DNA from: Armatimonadota bacterium
GTDB lineage: Bacteria; Armatimonadota; Armatimonadia; Armatimonadales; Armatimonadaceae
Assembly: GCA_026392155.1 (NCBI GenBank)
Contig: JAPLCP010000134.1
Span: 1 to 37,703 of the forward strand
Direction: 5' to 3'
DNA: 37,703 nt
Both the position numbers and the translations under genes were made by a program. The notes below the pieces were generated by a model. It was not told where the DNA came from, did no database searches, and saw only the letters and a list, made by a program, of their open reading frames with translations. This document shows, one piece after another, positions 14,922-21,769 of the stretch (within the stretch, counting starts at the first letter, position 1; each line of letters starts with the position of its first letter).

Positions 14922-16054
14922 AGCCAACTCTTGAAGAAGAGGCGCTGGCGGCGGAGGCGGCGGCGCGGGATGCCTTTGCGGCGTTTTACAGTGGCCTGAC
15001 CGGCGGTGAGGATCAGAACGCGCTCCCCCCGGAAGTCACGCTTGCTCTGGCACGCTGGGTAGAGGCCCGCAAGCGCTGGGAGCTGGCCCAGACCGAGACA
15101 AAAGTGCCTTCCATGCCGCGTCTTGGCCTCAAGCCGCCTGCCTCGGTGATGCTTCCCTCTTCGTTGCCTGCTCGGGATGCCCTTGCCGCGCTCTTTGCCC
15201 CGCAGCTCTGGCAGACCGAGGCATCAGGGCTAGCCATGGTTGCTAAGGTCAGTGACACGGCGCAAGTGCGCGTGGAGTTTGATGAAGTCTTAGGTTTTGG
15301 CCCAGAGCAGGCCATCCGACAGATCGCCCGCTCGGGCCCCGCCGCCGCCCAGACCTTTCTGGCGCTGGCGAGCCTCTGGATGGAGCGCCTCGCAGGGCAA
15401 CCACACGAGACTTATCTCACGCTGGCGGCATCGGACTTACTCCGTTTTCAGGGAAAGAAAGCCACCCCAAAAGGCGGCTACCACCGGGACGATATTATCG
15501 CCAAGGGCCGTGATCTCTATCTCCTCAGCCGGATCACCGTACCCCATGCCATGGGAAGCGAGAGCATGGCCCTGGGGCGCTTGCTCTCCCTAGAAGCCCT
15601 AGAGGCGGGCCAGAGCGACGAGGGCCAGAGCATTATGCGATTTCGCTACCACCTAGGACAAGAGGCGCATGGCTGGATGCAAGAGAGTGTCGCCCAAGTC
15701 GCGCCTCGCCTGCTGTCCTACCACCCCGTTCGACAGAAATACCAGATTCTTTTGGGGTTCTGCCTGGCCTGGCATATCGGCAACCATCCGGAAGAGACCG
15801 AGCTCTCTCTGCCACATCTGCTAGAGCTGGCCGCGATTCCGATGCCGGAGAAGCGCCTCTCAGAGTTTCTTACCAGTGTGGAGGACGCGCTGTCGGAGCT
15901 GGCCTCTGATGGGATTCTTCCGGGAGTGAAGCTCCTCAAGCCACAAGGCTGGCACGAGCTCCTTGCCTCTCGCCAGACACGTCTCTTGCTCCAGAAAAGC
16001 TGGGTACAGATAGAAAAGCCCCGGCCAGAGCTTGCTGGCCGGGGCACACACTAA
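14915..16054 (+). CDS. Uncharacterised protein, possibly a replication-initiator-like winged-helix protein
   Basis: This 379-aa protein starts at GTG 14915 inside the end of the HDAC-like gene. The N-terminus is acidic and Ala-rich. The middle has LTLAASDLLRFQGKKATPKG followed by GYHRDDI, then MRFRYHLGQEAHGWMQES, HPVRQKYQILLGFCLAWHIG, LSLPHLLELAAIPMPEK and LSELASDGILPG. This order (a 'LL..RG.K....GGY' helix pair, a 'Y...R..YE..L...LAW' helix, then a helix with D-G-(V/I)-(I/L)) recalls the tandem winged-helix initiators of some bacterial plasmids and integrative elements. That is a resemblance, not proof. The last residues (KPRPELAGRGTH) are encoded by the neighbour's terminator hairpin. Confidence 0.5.
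   Translation: MVEPTLEEEALAAEAAARDAFAAFYSGLTGGEDQNALPPEVTLALARWVEARKRWELAQTETKVPSMPRLGLKPPASVMLPSSLPARDALAALFAPQLWQTEASGLAMVAKVSDTAQVRVEFDEVLGFGPEQAIRQIARSGPAAAQTFLALASLWMERLAGQPHETYLTLAASDLLRFQGKKATPKGGYHRDDIIAKGRDLYLLSRITVPHAMGSESMALGRLLSLEALEAGQSDEGQSIMRFRYHLGQEAHGWMQESVAQVAPRLLSYHPVRQKYQILLGFCLAWHIGNHPEETELSLPHLLELAAIPMPEKRLSEFLTSVEDALSELASDGILPGVKLLKPQGWHELLASRQTRLLLQKSWVQIEKPRPELAGRGTH
16014..16045 (-). terminator. Terminator of the Spy-like gene, inside the neighbour's coding end
   Basis: On the minus strand, GCCCCGGCC, a 10-nt loop and GGCCGGGGC form a perfect 9-bp stem followed by TTTT. It lies 19 bp past the Spy-like stop and overlaps the last codons of the convergent 14915 gene. 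Confidence 0.75.
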
Positions 16055-16063
16055 GCCTGCGGC

Positions 16064-16684
16064 TTAGTTGCCACCACCACGGCGACCACCGCCTTGCATC
16101 AGGGCGGCGCGCTCTTTGGCTGCCTTCTCTAGAACGGCCATCTGTGCAGGGGTCAGGTTCAGATCCGCTGCGTACTGGAGCAGGCCGAACTGCTGCATGA
16201 TCTTCCAGCCCGGCATCGCTGCCTTAAGCGCGGCTGACTGATCCGGAGTCAGCATGGCCTCGATTGCCTTGCTGTTCTTGGTCTCCTCGTTGCGGAGCTG
16301 CTCCTGCTTGGCACGCATCTCTTCCATCATCTGCTGCATCGCTTCACGGTCAAAGCCGCCACCGCCTGCGCCACCCGCACCACCGCCAAAACCGGCAGGA
16401 CGCATTGCCTTACGGGCAGCATCGAGCTTGTCTTGCATGCCCTTGATCTTGGATGACTGATCTGCCGTCAGCTTCAGTGCTGGGGTCAGGACGGTAACCG
16501 GAACCTGAACCACGCTCAGCTCTCCGCCGCCCGGACGGCCAAACTGTCCGCCGCCGAAGCCGCCGCCGAAGCCGCCTCCACCGAAGCCTCCGCCACCCTG
16601 GCCACCACCACGTTGAGCAAAGGCAGGCACGCTCATCATCATTAATGCCGCCAGAGTGGCAGCTACTCGCATCGTCTTATGCAT
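16064..16684 (-). CDS. Spy/CpxP-like secreted LTxxQ protein, Gly-rich
   Basis: This 206-aa periplasmic protein has a clear signal peptide (AATLAALMMMSVPAFAQ, cleavage near 24). A Gly-rich stretch follows (GGGFGGGGFGGG, 26-47). A helical domain carries three LTxxQ-type motifs: LTADQSSKIKGMQ, LTPDQSAALK and LTPAQMAVLEKA, plus an internal Gly loop and a QQMMEEMRAKQEQLRNEE helix. Spy and CpxP are periplasmic chaperones or stress sensors; related repeat proteins are common in this phylum, but their clients are unknown. GGAGG precedes ATG 16684 by about 10 nt. It has its own terminator at 16014-16045. Confidence 0.75.
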   Translation of the reverse strand: MHKTMRVAATLAALMMMSVPAFAQRGGGQGGGGFGGGGFGGGFGGGQFGRPGGGELSVVQVPVTVLTPALKLTADQSSKIKGMQDKLDAARKAMRPAGFGGGAGGAGGGGFDREAMQQMMEEMRAKQEQLRNEETKNSKAIEAMLTPDQSAALKAAMPGWKIMQQFGLLQYAADLNLTPAQMAVLEKAAKERAALMQGGGRRGGGN

Positions 16685-16733
16685 GGAAAAAAACCTCCAG
16701 CTACCATCTTGCCACTCATTTCTGAAGAAAGGA

Positions 16734-17621
16734 TTAAAGTGAACTTAGTGGCATTAGTGAGAGCTGCCTGCCCTCTGTTTCGAGCAGGATTGCGCCTTGT
16801 TGATCCGTCCGAAAGGGCTGGACGTGAGATTGTTGTAGCCGTGTTAGTGTCTCTTGGTGAGGGTGCCCAAAGCGGTTTTTTCGTCCGCAGGAGAGAACTG
16901 CCATTTTAGGACTCACCGCGCGTAGAAAACGCGCACTCGTCGAGCCACGGGAGCCGTGGTGGCCGACTTTTAGTACATCGGCGGAGAGATCAAGCCCAGA
17001 CTTAAGTAAGCTCTCTTCGGCCTCTCCCTCAGCATCGGCGGTGAAGAGGATGCGGGCCTTGCCATAGACGAGCCGCGCGACAATGGCGTTGTTGTTGTCA
17101 TCGCTGCGCGTGCCGCTGAGGAGGGGCTCGGTAGGGTGGAGGATCTCTAGCCGGACACCGCCTCCCAAGTCAAAGCTCTGGCCGCGCTTGGCCGTGTGAA
17201 CCGTGATGCCGCGTGCTTTCCAGGCGGCTCGTAGCTGCTCCATAGGCGAGCCTGACACGGCAGATAGCCCGGAGTCGAGTGCCGCACGCACCGCCAGCCG
17301 CTCCGTGACGGCCCGAAGCCCCTGGACATGGTCGTCATCGGGGTGGGTGGCGATCAGCAGGTCAATGGTGGAGATTCCTCGGCTCCGCAGAAACGGCACG
17401 ACAATGCGCGTCCCCGGATCTGTCCCCGCCTCAGGAGCGGATGGATCGCTGGGAATCCCCCCGCCGTCTATCACCACCACTTTCCCCGAGGGGGTCTCGA
17501 TGACAGCAGAGTCGCCCTGTCCCACATCGAGAAAGGTCACCCGGAGCTTTTTAGGGGCCTGATGGCACCCCGCCAGCAGGCCCAGAGCCGCCAGCGCTAG
17601 TGCTTGATCTCGCCGATCCAC
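16734..17621 (-). CDS. ComEC/Rec2-like metallo-beta-lactamase lipoprotein
   Basis: The 295-aa protein has a lipobox (LGLLAGC, Cys19), so it is a membrane-anchored extracytoplasmic hydrolase. The metallo-beta-lactamase fold resembles the soluble C-terminal domain of ComEC: LRVTFLDVGQGDSAVIET (25-42), VVIDGGG, ATHPDDDHVQGL (91-102), LFTADAEGEAE, VLKVGHHGS and KNRFGHPHQETL. The ComEC nuclease-like domain is thought to degrade the non-imported DNA strand; free-standing versions are largely uncharacterised. The start is GTG 17621, overlapping the upstream gene by 25 bp, so both are probably one operon. Confidence 0.85.
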   Translation of the reverse strand: MDRRDQALALAALGLLAGCHQAPKKLRVTFLDVGQGDSAVIETPSGKVVVIDGGGIPSDPSAPEAGTDPGTRIVVPFLRSRGISTIDLLIATHPDDDHVQGLRAVTERLAVRAALDSGLSAVSGSPMEQLRAAWKARGITVHTAKRGQSFDLGGGVRLEILHPTEPLLSGTRSDDNNNAIVARLVYGKARILFTADAEGEAEESLLKSGLDLSADVLKVGHHGSRGSTSARFLRAVSPKMAVLSCGRKNRFGHPHQETLTRLQQSHVQPFRTDQQGAILLETEGRQLSLMPLSSL

Positions 17622-18082
17622 GGGTTGGTGTAGTTCGTCGGCTTGTTGCCCTTAACGCCTCGGCCTGCGATCTGCACCGCCCCGTTTTGTGCCACCAAGA
17701 TCGCCTCCGCAAGGTTCTCACAGAGGTTACGGTCCGAGTTGCTGGGGCCACCTGCGATCAACCGATAGACGAGGCGCGGATGGCGCACGGCACGCTTAAG
17801 AAGATAGTCGTCGGGCATGGGCTCCGAGTCGGCAGTATGAAGCGTGATCGTGCAGCCATCGCCCTTGGACGACGAGAGGCTAAAGAAGCGCCACGCGGGG
17901 CCATCCACGGAGAACTGCGCCCCTGCGAGGCCTGCCTCCGCGTGAATGGTTCCCGCTTCATCCAAGACACCGGGCACAAAACCACGCTCCGATAAAAAAT
18001 CCGCAAGCTCTGCAGGAGTGAGTGGCTCGGTGGCATGAGTCCAGACATGGGCGATAGCGACGCCTCGGGGAAGTTCAGTCAT
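17597..18082 (-). CDS. Hypothetical cytosolic protein (161 aa)
   Basis: The family is not recognised. It has no signal or membrane segment. Visible features are HVWTHATEPLTPAELADFLS at the start, AWRFFSLSSSKGDGCTITLH in the middle and NLCENLAEAILVAQNGAVQI near the end. It looks like a compact alpha/beta protein, perhaps an immunity- or SMI1-type fold, but this is only a guess. TATAAT (18094-18089) ends six bases before the ATG and overlaps the stop of the upstream STN-like gene, so it likely has its own leaderless transcript. It overlaps the downstream lipoprotein gene by 25 bp. Confidence 0.6.
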   Translation of the reverse strand: MTELPRGVAIAHVWTHATEPLTPAELADFLSERGFVPGVLDEAGTIHAEAGLAGAQFSVDGPAWRFFSLSSSKGDGCTITLHTADSEPMPDDYLLKRAVRHPRLVYRLIAGGPSNSDRNLCENLAEAILVAQNGAVQIAGRGVKGNKPTNYTNPWIGEIKH

Positions 18083-18088
18083 ACAGGC

Positions 18089-18094
18089 ATTATA
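18089..18094 (-). promoter_or_regulatory. -10 box of the 18082 gene, on the upstream stop codon
   Basis: A perfect TATAAT on the minus strand ends 6 nt before ATG 18082 and overlaps the TAA of the upstream gene. It separates this gene from the sigma-factor operon. Confidence 0.5.
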
Positions 18095-18695
18095 CAGGCA
18101 CTGGCGTCGCCGTCAGCGTGACGGTGGCGCTGCCCCACTTAAATGAGATCGGTTCCCCAAACGCAACCTGGCGGAACGTGACTGCCAGTTCGTTTTCTTG
18201 ATCCTGTACACCTGCCTTGGCACTGCCCCAGTTGATGACCACCAGATCGTCGCGTATCGGAATGCTGACAAAGAACGAGACACTTCCCCCGCTATCGATA
18301 TGGGGAACGACATCCAGTGAGTACGACTTCCCCTCCGACCGCACACTCAGACGTGCCTGCTTGTTGTTCTGAACCTGAACTCTTGCCTGAGAGTCACCGA
18401 TGTTTAGGCACATCACGACCTCTTTGGTCTTCACATCCAGAAGCCGCAGCAGTGCCACCAGCTCATCCAGCGCTCCCGACTTGGCCTGCACTGTGATCTC
18501 TTGCTTCAGATTATCGGGCGAGAGGCTTACCACTCCTCTGGGCAGAAGTGTCCGCACAGGCTCTTTTGGCCGGGGAGATTTGATATTAGGGTTTATGTAG
18601 TTGTAGGTGGGATCGGCGAGCAAGGCCACAAAGTCTATGGGGAGGATATATCGGAGCTTCAAAACTCGGGTTTCAAGACGGCGCATGGGATTCAT
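18090..18695 (-). CDS. Secretin N-domain-like protein, last gene of the ECF operon
   Basis: The start is placed at ATG 18695 (MNPMRRLETRV), just past the upstream stop; an ORF start at 18728 would overlap that gene. The first 100 residues resemble a secretin N1-type domain: LKLRYILPIDFVALLADP, then LLPRGVVSLSPDNLKQEITV, then LDELVALLRLLDVKTKEVVM. In secretins this fold ends with '...RL.D....V'. The remaining 100 residues are beta-rich (ARVQVQNNKQARLSVRSEG, VSFFVSIPIRDD, ATVTLTATPVPV). There is no visible signal peptide and no secretin barrel domain. It is co-directional with, and abuts, the STN-repeat gene; the role is unknown. Confidence 0.55.
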   Translation of the reverse strand: MNPMRRLETRVLKLRYILPIDFVALLADPTYNYINPNIKSPRPKEPVRTLLPRGVVSLSPDNLKQEITVQAKSGALDELVALLRLLDVKTKEVVMCLNIGDSQARVQVQNNKQARLSVRSEGKSYSLDVVPHIDSGGSVSFFVSIPIRDDLVVINWGSAKAGVQDQENELAVTFRQVAFGEPISFKWGSATVTLTATPVPV

Positions 18696-18702
18696 TCTTT
18701 CG

Positions 18703-20046
18703 TTATTTTTTTGGCGGCACTTCGCCACGCTTGCGGATTGAGAGAAACGCGCTGCCTTTGCTGTCGCGCTCCAGGCTCCAGGTCACATTGTAGCTGTCGC
18801 AGACCAGATTCAGGGCACTACTAAGGCTAACGCTCTCAAAGCGAAACGAGCGCTTGAGCGTGCTGGTCTCGGGCGAGAGCTCCAGCTGACGGTTTGTAGT
18901 GCGCAAAAGCGATTCAAGTGTAGTTCGAATGCTGGCACTTTCGACCTCCAACGAGACCATCTCTTTTAGGTAGGCGGTAGGTGGTGTCTGCACGAGGGGT
19001 GTGGCCTCACGAGGAAGCTGCTCCGCGATGGCATGGATGGTGTCGAGGGAGTCTCTCAGGACTTTGATGGGGCTTGGCGTGCTCTTGAGGCGCACAATGC
19101 GAATCAGTGTCCTGCCGCCTTGGGCCTCTGCCGTCCACCCGACGCCGAGCGACTGTGTGAGCATGTCCAGCGCGGTAGGAAGCGCTACCCCGTTGGCCTT
19201 GATCGTCACTTTCTGCAGCCGTAGCCCAGGGTAGCTCCACTCCGGATCGCGTGCCTGAAGTGCCTGAATGTCCGCGACGAGAAAGCTATTAGACTTCCCC
19301 AGAGAGAGCTTGAGGCTCGGGTCGAACTGGTGGTCTACGCGTGCATCCAGCAGCGCCATCAGCGCCCCGACCCCATTGCGATCTATCAGGTTCACATTGA
19401 CCCGAATCCCCTCCAGTTGCTTGCGCATTGCCTCAGAAACGGAAACGCTCTCCGGGTAAGACTGCGAACTCTCGGTAGGCAAGCCCGCCCAGGCCGATTC
19501 ATAGAGAAAGGACTCAGGAGCGGGAGTGGTTTTGAGTCGGACAAATCGAACGATTACCTCGCCGTTGTCCTCACGTGCCGTCCAACCGACCTTGGCGGAC
19601 GCTGCGATTTTGTCCAGAAAATCTAGAAATGTTAGCTCCGCTGGCTCGCATTGAACAGTCCCATGTTGGATTCCCATAGGAATACCAAGTACTACTCGCA
19701 TACCAAGATTGCTCAGTTGCTCGTTAAGGTTTTTAGGTGTCCTTATCAGCTTTAAGGGATAGAGAGAATCCTCGAACTCTATAAGATGCTCCAGGTTGAG
19801 GGTTTTATTGTTATTCAGAACTTGCTGATAACTGACCACACTGGAAATTCGTGGAATATCTTGTCTTACTTCGGGAATAGCGAGATTGTACTTTTTTAGT
19901 TTTGCGCGAAGCTCTGCGGGTACGGTGACTTTTTCAGGGTAGACGGTTTGGACACCTGTTTGGGAAGTGGATTCGTCGGCGCTCTGAGCAAGGGCAGCTA
20001 TCGTAGGGCAACTGAGTAGTGTCGCAAGCAGTATCAGGGTTTTCAT
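18703..20046 (-). CDS. Exported protein with three STN-like (secretin/TonB short N-terminal) repeats
   Basis: The 447-aa protein has a signal peptide (MKTLILLATLLSCPTIAALA). Three related units follow, each ending in a strand-turn-strand block with an aromatic: AASAKVGWTAREDNGEVIVR near 155, TQSLGVGWTAEAQGGRTLIR near 300, and VCDSYNVTWSLERDSKGSAF near 425. The first two blocks are followed by VRLK[TS]TP. This is the layout of STN domains, which in FecA-type receptors and secretins bind partner proteins. There is no beta-barrel here. The ATG overlaps the previous stop (ATGA). The position after an ECF sigma gene and a membrane protein suggests a periplasmic signalling partner. Homology is inferred from the pattern only. 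Confidence 0.6.
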   Translation of the reverse strand: MKTLILLATLLSCPTIAALAQSADESTSQTGVQTVYPEKVTVPAELRAKLKKYNLAIPEVRQDIPRISSVVSYQQVLNNNKTLNLEHLIEFEDSLYPLKLIRTPKNLNEQLSNLGMRVVLGIPMGIQHGTVQCEPAELTFLDFLDKIAASAKVGWTAREDNGEVIVRFVRLKTTPAPESFLYESAWAGLPTESSQSYPESVSVSEAMRKQLEGIRVNVNLIDRNGVGALMALLDARVDHQFDPSLKLSLGKSNSFLVADIQALQARDPEWSYPGLRLQKVTIKANGVALPTALDMLTQSLGVGWTAEAQGGRTLIRIVRLKSTPSPIKVLRDSLDTIHAIAEQLPREATPLVQTPPTAYLKEMVSLEVESASIRTTLESLLRTTNRQLELSPETSTLKRSFRFESVSLSSALNLVCDSYNVTWSLERDSKGSAFLSIRKRGEVPPKK

Positions 20047-20570
20047 GGGGTTTGTAGCTCCTGTCGCAGCTCATCGGGGGTGATGGGGCGGACGGCGATG
20101 ACGATCATTTCACCCGTCTCTCTCTCGTCTGGAAGAGAAATCTTTGGCTTTTCTTGTATGATCTGTCGTTTTTCTCTCGCGACATGCAATCTTCTGACCA
20201 CTACCAATGACCTCCGTCGGAAAATGCCTGGTTTTCTTAGTGCGATGTGTGATTTTTTGATAGTGACGTGTGGTTTTTCTCTGTCAATGTCAGATTTTCT
20301 TTGTCCGACGTCTGATTTTATAAAGGCAATGTCTGATTTTTTTATCGCGACATCTGATTTTTCTCTGACGACGCTTGTTTTTGAGCTTGCTATCCACCAT
20401 ATCCCCGCCAAAACCAGTGCCATCAGAGGCAAGACAAGTCCTCGTGTTGCTCTTTTTAGTGAACTTGGCACCGCGATAGTGCCCTCGCCCTCTAAATACT
20501 CTAAGCCCTTCAAGGGATCGGCAGCGCGGATCAGCTCTGTGAGGCGGCGCTCACGCTTAAAAAAGATCAT
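20043..20570 (-). CDS. One-pass membrane protein with eleven 7-residue repeats, putative anti-sigma partner
   Basis: The start at ATG 20570 (MIFFKRERRLTELIRAADPL) is chosen because AAGGAG lies 6 nt before it; it overlaps the sigma-factor stop by 14 bp. The 175-aa protein has a basic cytosolic N-terminus of about 40 aa and one membrane helix (GLVLPLMALVLAGIWWIASS, 44-63). Residues 68-144 are eleven consecutive exact heptads of the type [x][x][K/R]K[S/P][D/H][V/I] (VREKSDV, AIKKSDI, AFIKSDV, GQRKSDI...). The tail is short and acidic, with MIVIAVRPITPDELRQEL. Position and topology suit an anti-sigma factor, but the cytosolic part shows no zinc HxxxCxxC motif. The family is not recognised. Confidence 0.65.
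   Translation of the reverse strand: MIFFKRERRLTELIRAADPLKGLEYLEGEGTIAVPSSLKRATRGLVLPLMALVLAGIWWIASSKTSVVREKSDVAIKKSDIAFIKSDVGQRKSDIDREKPHVTIKKSHIALRKPGIFRRRSLVVVRRLHVAREKRQIIQEKPKISLPDERETGEMIVIAVRPITPDELRQELQTP
20139..20369 (-). repeat. Eleven tandem 21-bp coding repeats
   Basis: The period is exactly 21 bp across 231 bp. The best-kept units read, on the plus strand, as variants of TCTGATTTTNTNNNNNCGAC. The upstream (N-terminal) copies are most alike and the distal copies have diverged, which suggests expansion by slippage followed by drift. Confidence 0.85.
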
Positions 20571-21078
20571 GAGGAAGCTCCTTACGAAGGCGCTTTCGAG
20601 CGGCGAAGAGGCGCGAGAGGACGGTGCCAAGAGGCAGCTCCAGGGTCTCGGCGAGCTCGCGGCAAGAGAATCCTTCCCAGTAGTGCAGGATTAAGGGGGT
20701 GCGGAGGGTCTCCGGAAGCGCCTCGATGGCACGCTGCACCTGAGCCGCCGCATCGCGCTGGAGGGTAGTTGCCTCCGGGCCAGAGTCCGGGGAGAGGAGG
20801 GCACTATCGAGAAGCGTGGCCTCGCGCTTTTGTTGTCGCCATCGCAAAGCAGCATGTACCGTCAGCTTCGTCAGCCACGCCGGGCCAGACTCTAGCCGAC
20901 GGAGCCCTGCAAATGCCTGCGCCGCCCGAAGCCCCACTTCTTGTGTCAGATCATCGGCAGCGTCCGCACTCCCCGAGACACGTACTGCCAGCCGCCACAG
21001 CCGGGGCCGCTCCGCCTCCCAGAGCCGCGCAAAAACCGCGTCACTGCAAAGCGACGATCCCACGGGCTGACTCAGCAT
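20557..21078 (-). CDS. ECF-type RNA polymerase sigma factor
   Basis: This sigma-70 family protein is about 173 aa. Region 2 covers DAVFARLWEAERPRLWRLAV and DAADDLTQEVGLRAAQAFAG (the DDLTQEV motif is the -10 recognition helix region). A short linker follows. Region 4 is RAIEALPETLRTPLILHYWE, then GFSCRELAETLELPLGTVLS, then RLFAARKRLRKEL (helix-turn-helix). It directs transcription of an unknown regulon, probably including its own operon. The start is uncertain: ATG 21078 (MLSQPVGSS) is preferred; GTG 21087 and a TTG at 21129 are also possible. The 3' end overlaps the membrane repeat gene by 14 bp, the usual sigma/anti-sigma arrangement. Confidence 0.85.
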   Translation of the reverse strand: MLSQPVGSSLCSDAVFARLWEAERPRLWRLAVRVSGSADAADDLTQEVGLRAAQAFAGLRRLESGPAWLTKLTVHAALRWRQQKREATLLDSALLSPDSGPEATTLQRDAAAQVQRAIEALPETLRTPLILHYWEGFSCRELAETLELPLGTVLSRLFAARKRLRKELPHDLF

Positions 21079-21139
21079 TGCCTCCACAGCTATAAAAGAT
21101 ACCGGAGAAGCCCATCTTATTTGAGGCAAGCCCTACTTT

Positions 21140-21769
21140 TTATTCCCAGCCGCTCTCCCAGTCTGCACCGAGCGAGGCTTTGAGGCGCTCCCGATACGCA
21201 TTGGTCTTGACCTTGCAGCGCCAGTCGCCCTTAAGCCCTTTGCAGACCACGCCCTCAGCCACTCCGAACTTGCCTTTTCGCATATCGTCGGTGAACTGCC
21301 CGGTGAGCTTTCCCCGGTAGACGATGCGTGGGATCGGCAGGTGCCCGAAGGCTTTGACAAAGTTCTCGGGTGCGACAAACGCTTCTCTGGGAAGCGCCAG
21401 GTCAAAGAAGATCAGCCGCTTGGGTTCGTTAGTTTTATGCTGGCCCGCAAACGAGCCCTGACCGAGAAATTCACAAAACGCCGTGGCTTCGTCGGTTTCG
21501 TAGCCTTCGAGCACGTCGCCAAGTCCCGCCGCGAGCGTCGCCTGAAAGACTTCGGCGGCCTCGGCAAGCTCGGGGTGCGCGTTGGCAAACTCGGCGATTC
21601 CATGCTCCGTAAGATTAAACCGATCCCGGCGTGTCCCGAACGCATGCCAGCCAAACCCGCGCTCCCAGCAGAAGTGCAGGTTCGTGCCATCGAGTTTTTC
21701 AAAGGCAATGCAGCGCTCGCCAAGAACAAGAGCTTTCTCGCTGCTGGGCATCTTAGGGTAGTAAAGCAT
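21140..21769 (-). CDS. RNA ligase (nucleotidyltransferase family), ligase A
   Basis: The start is placed at ATG 21769 (MLYYPKMPSS), with GGAG 6 nt upstream, giving 209 aa. The covalent nucleotidyltransferase motifs are all visible: motif I FEKLDGTN with the AMP-accepting Lys25; a motif III-like FFDLALP preceded by CEFLGQGSFAGQH; motif IV GVAEGVVCKG; motif V WRCKVKTNAY. It should adenylate itself with ATP and seal RNA 5'-phosphate/3'-OH ends. At about 210 aa it is a bare catalytic domain, lacking the extra C-terminal domain of Rnl1/Rnl2. It overlaps the HD-Pnk gene by 17 bp and is the last gene of a three-gene repair operon. Confidence 0.85.
   Translation of the reverse strand: MLYYPKMPSSEKALVLGERCIAFEKLDGTNLHFCWERGFGWHAFGTRRDRFNLTEHGIAEFANAHPELAEAAEVFQATLAAGLGDVLEGYETDEATAFCEFLGQGSFAGQHKTNEPKRLIFFDLALPREAFVAPENFVKAFGHLPIPRIVYRGKLTGQFTDDMRKGKFGVAEGVVCKGLKGDWRCKVKTNAYRERLKASLGADWESGWE

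Noticed and set aside
20139-20369. Regular 21-bp repeats considered as a CRISPR array
   Set aside because: The units are contiguous, have no spacers, are in frame and translate to a perfect heptad, and no cas genes are nearby.
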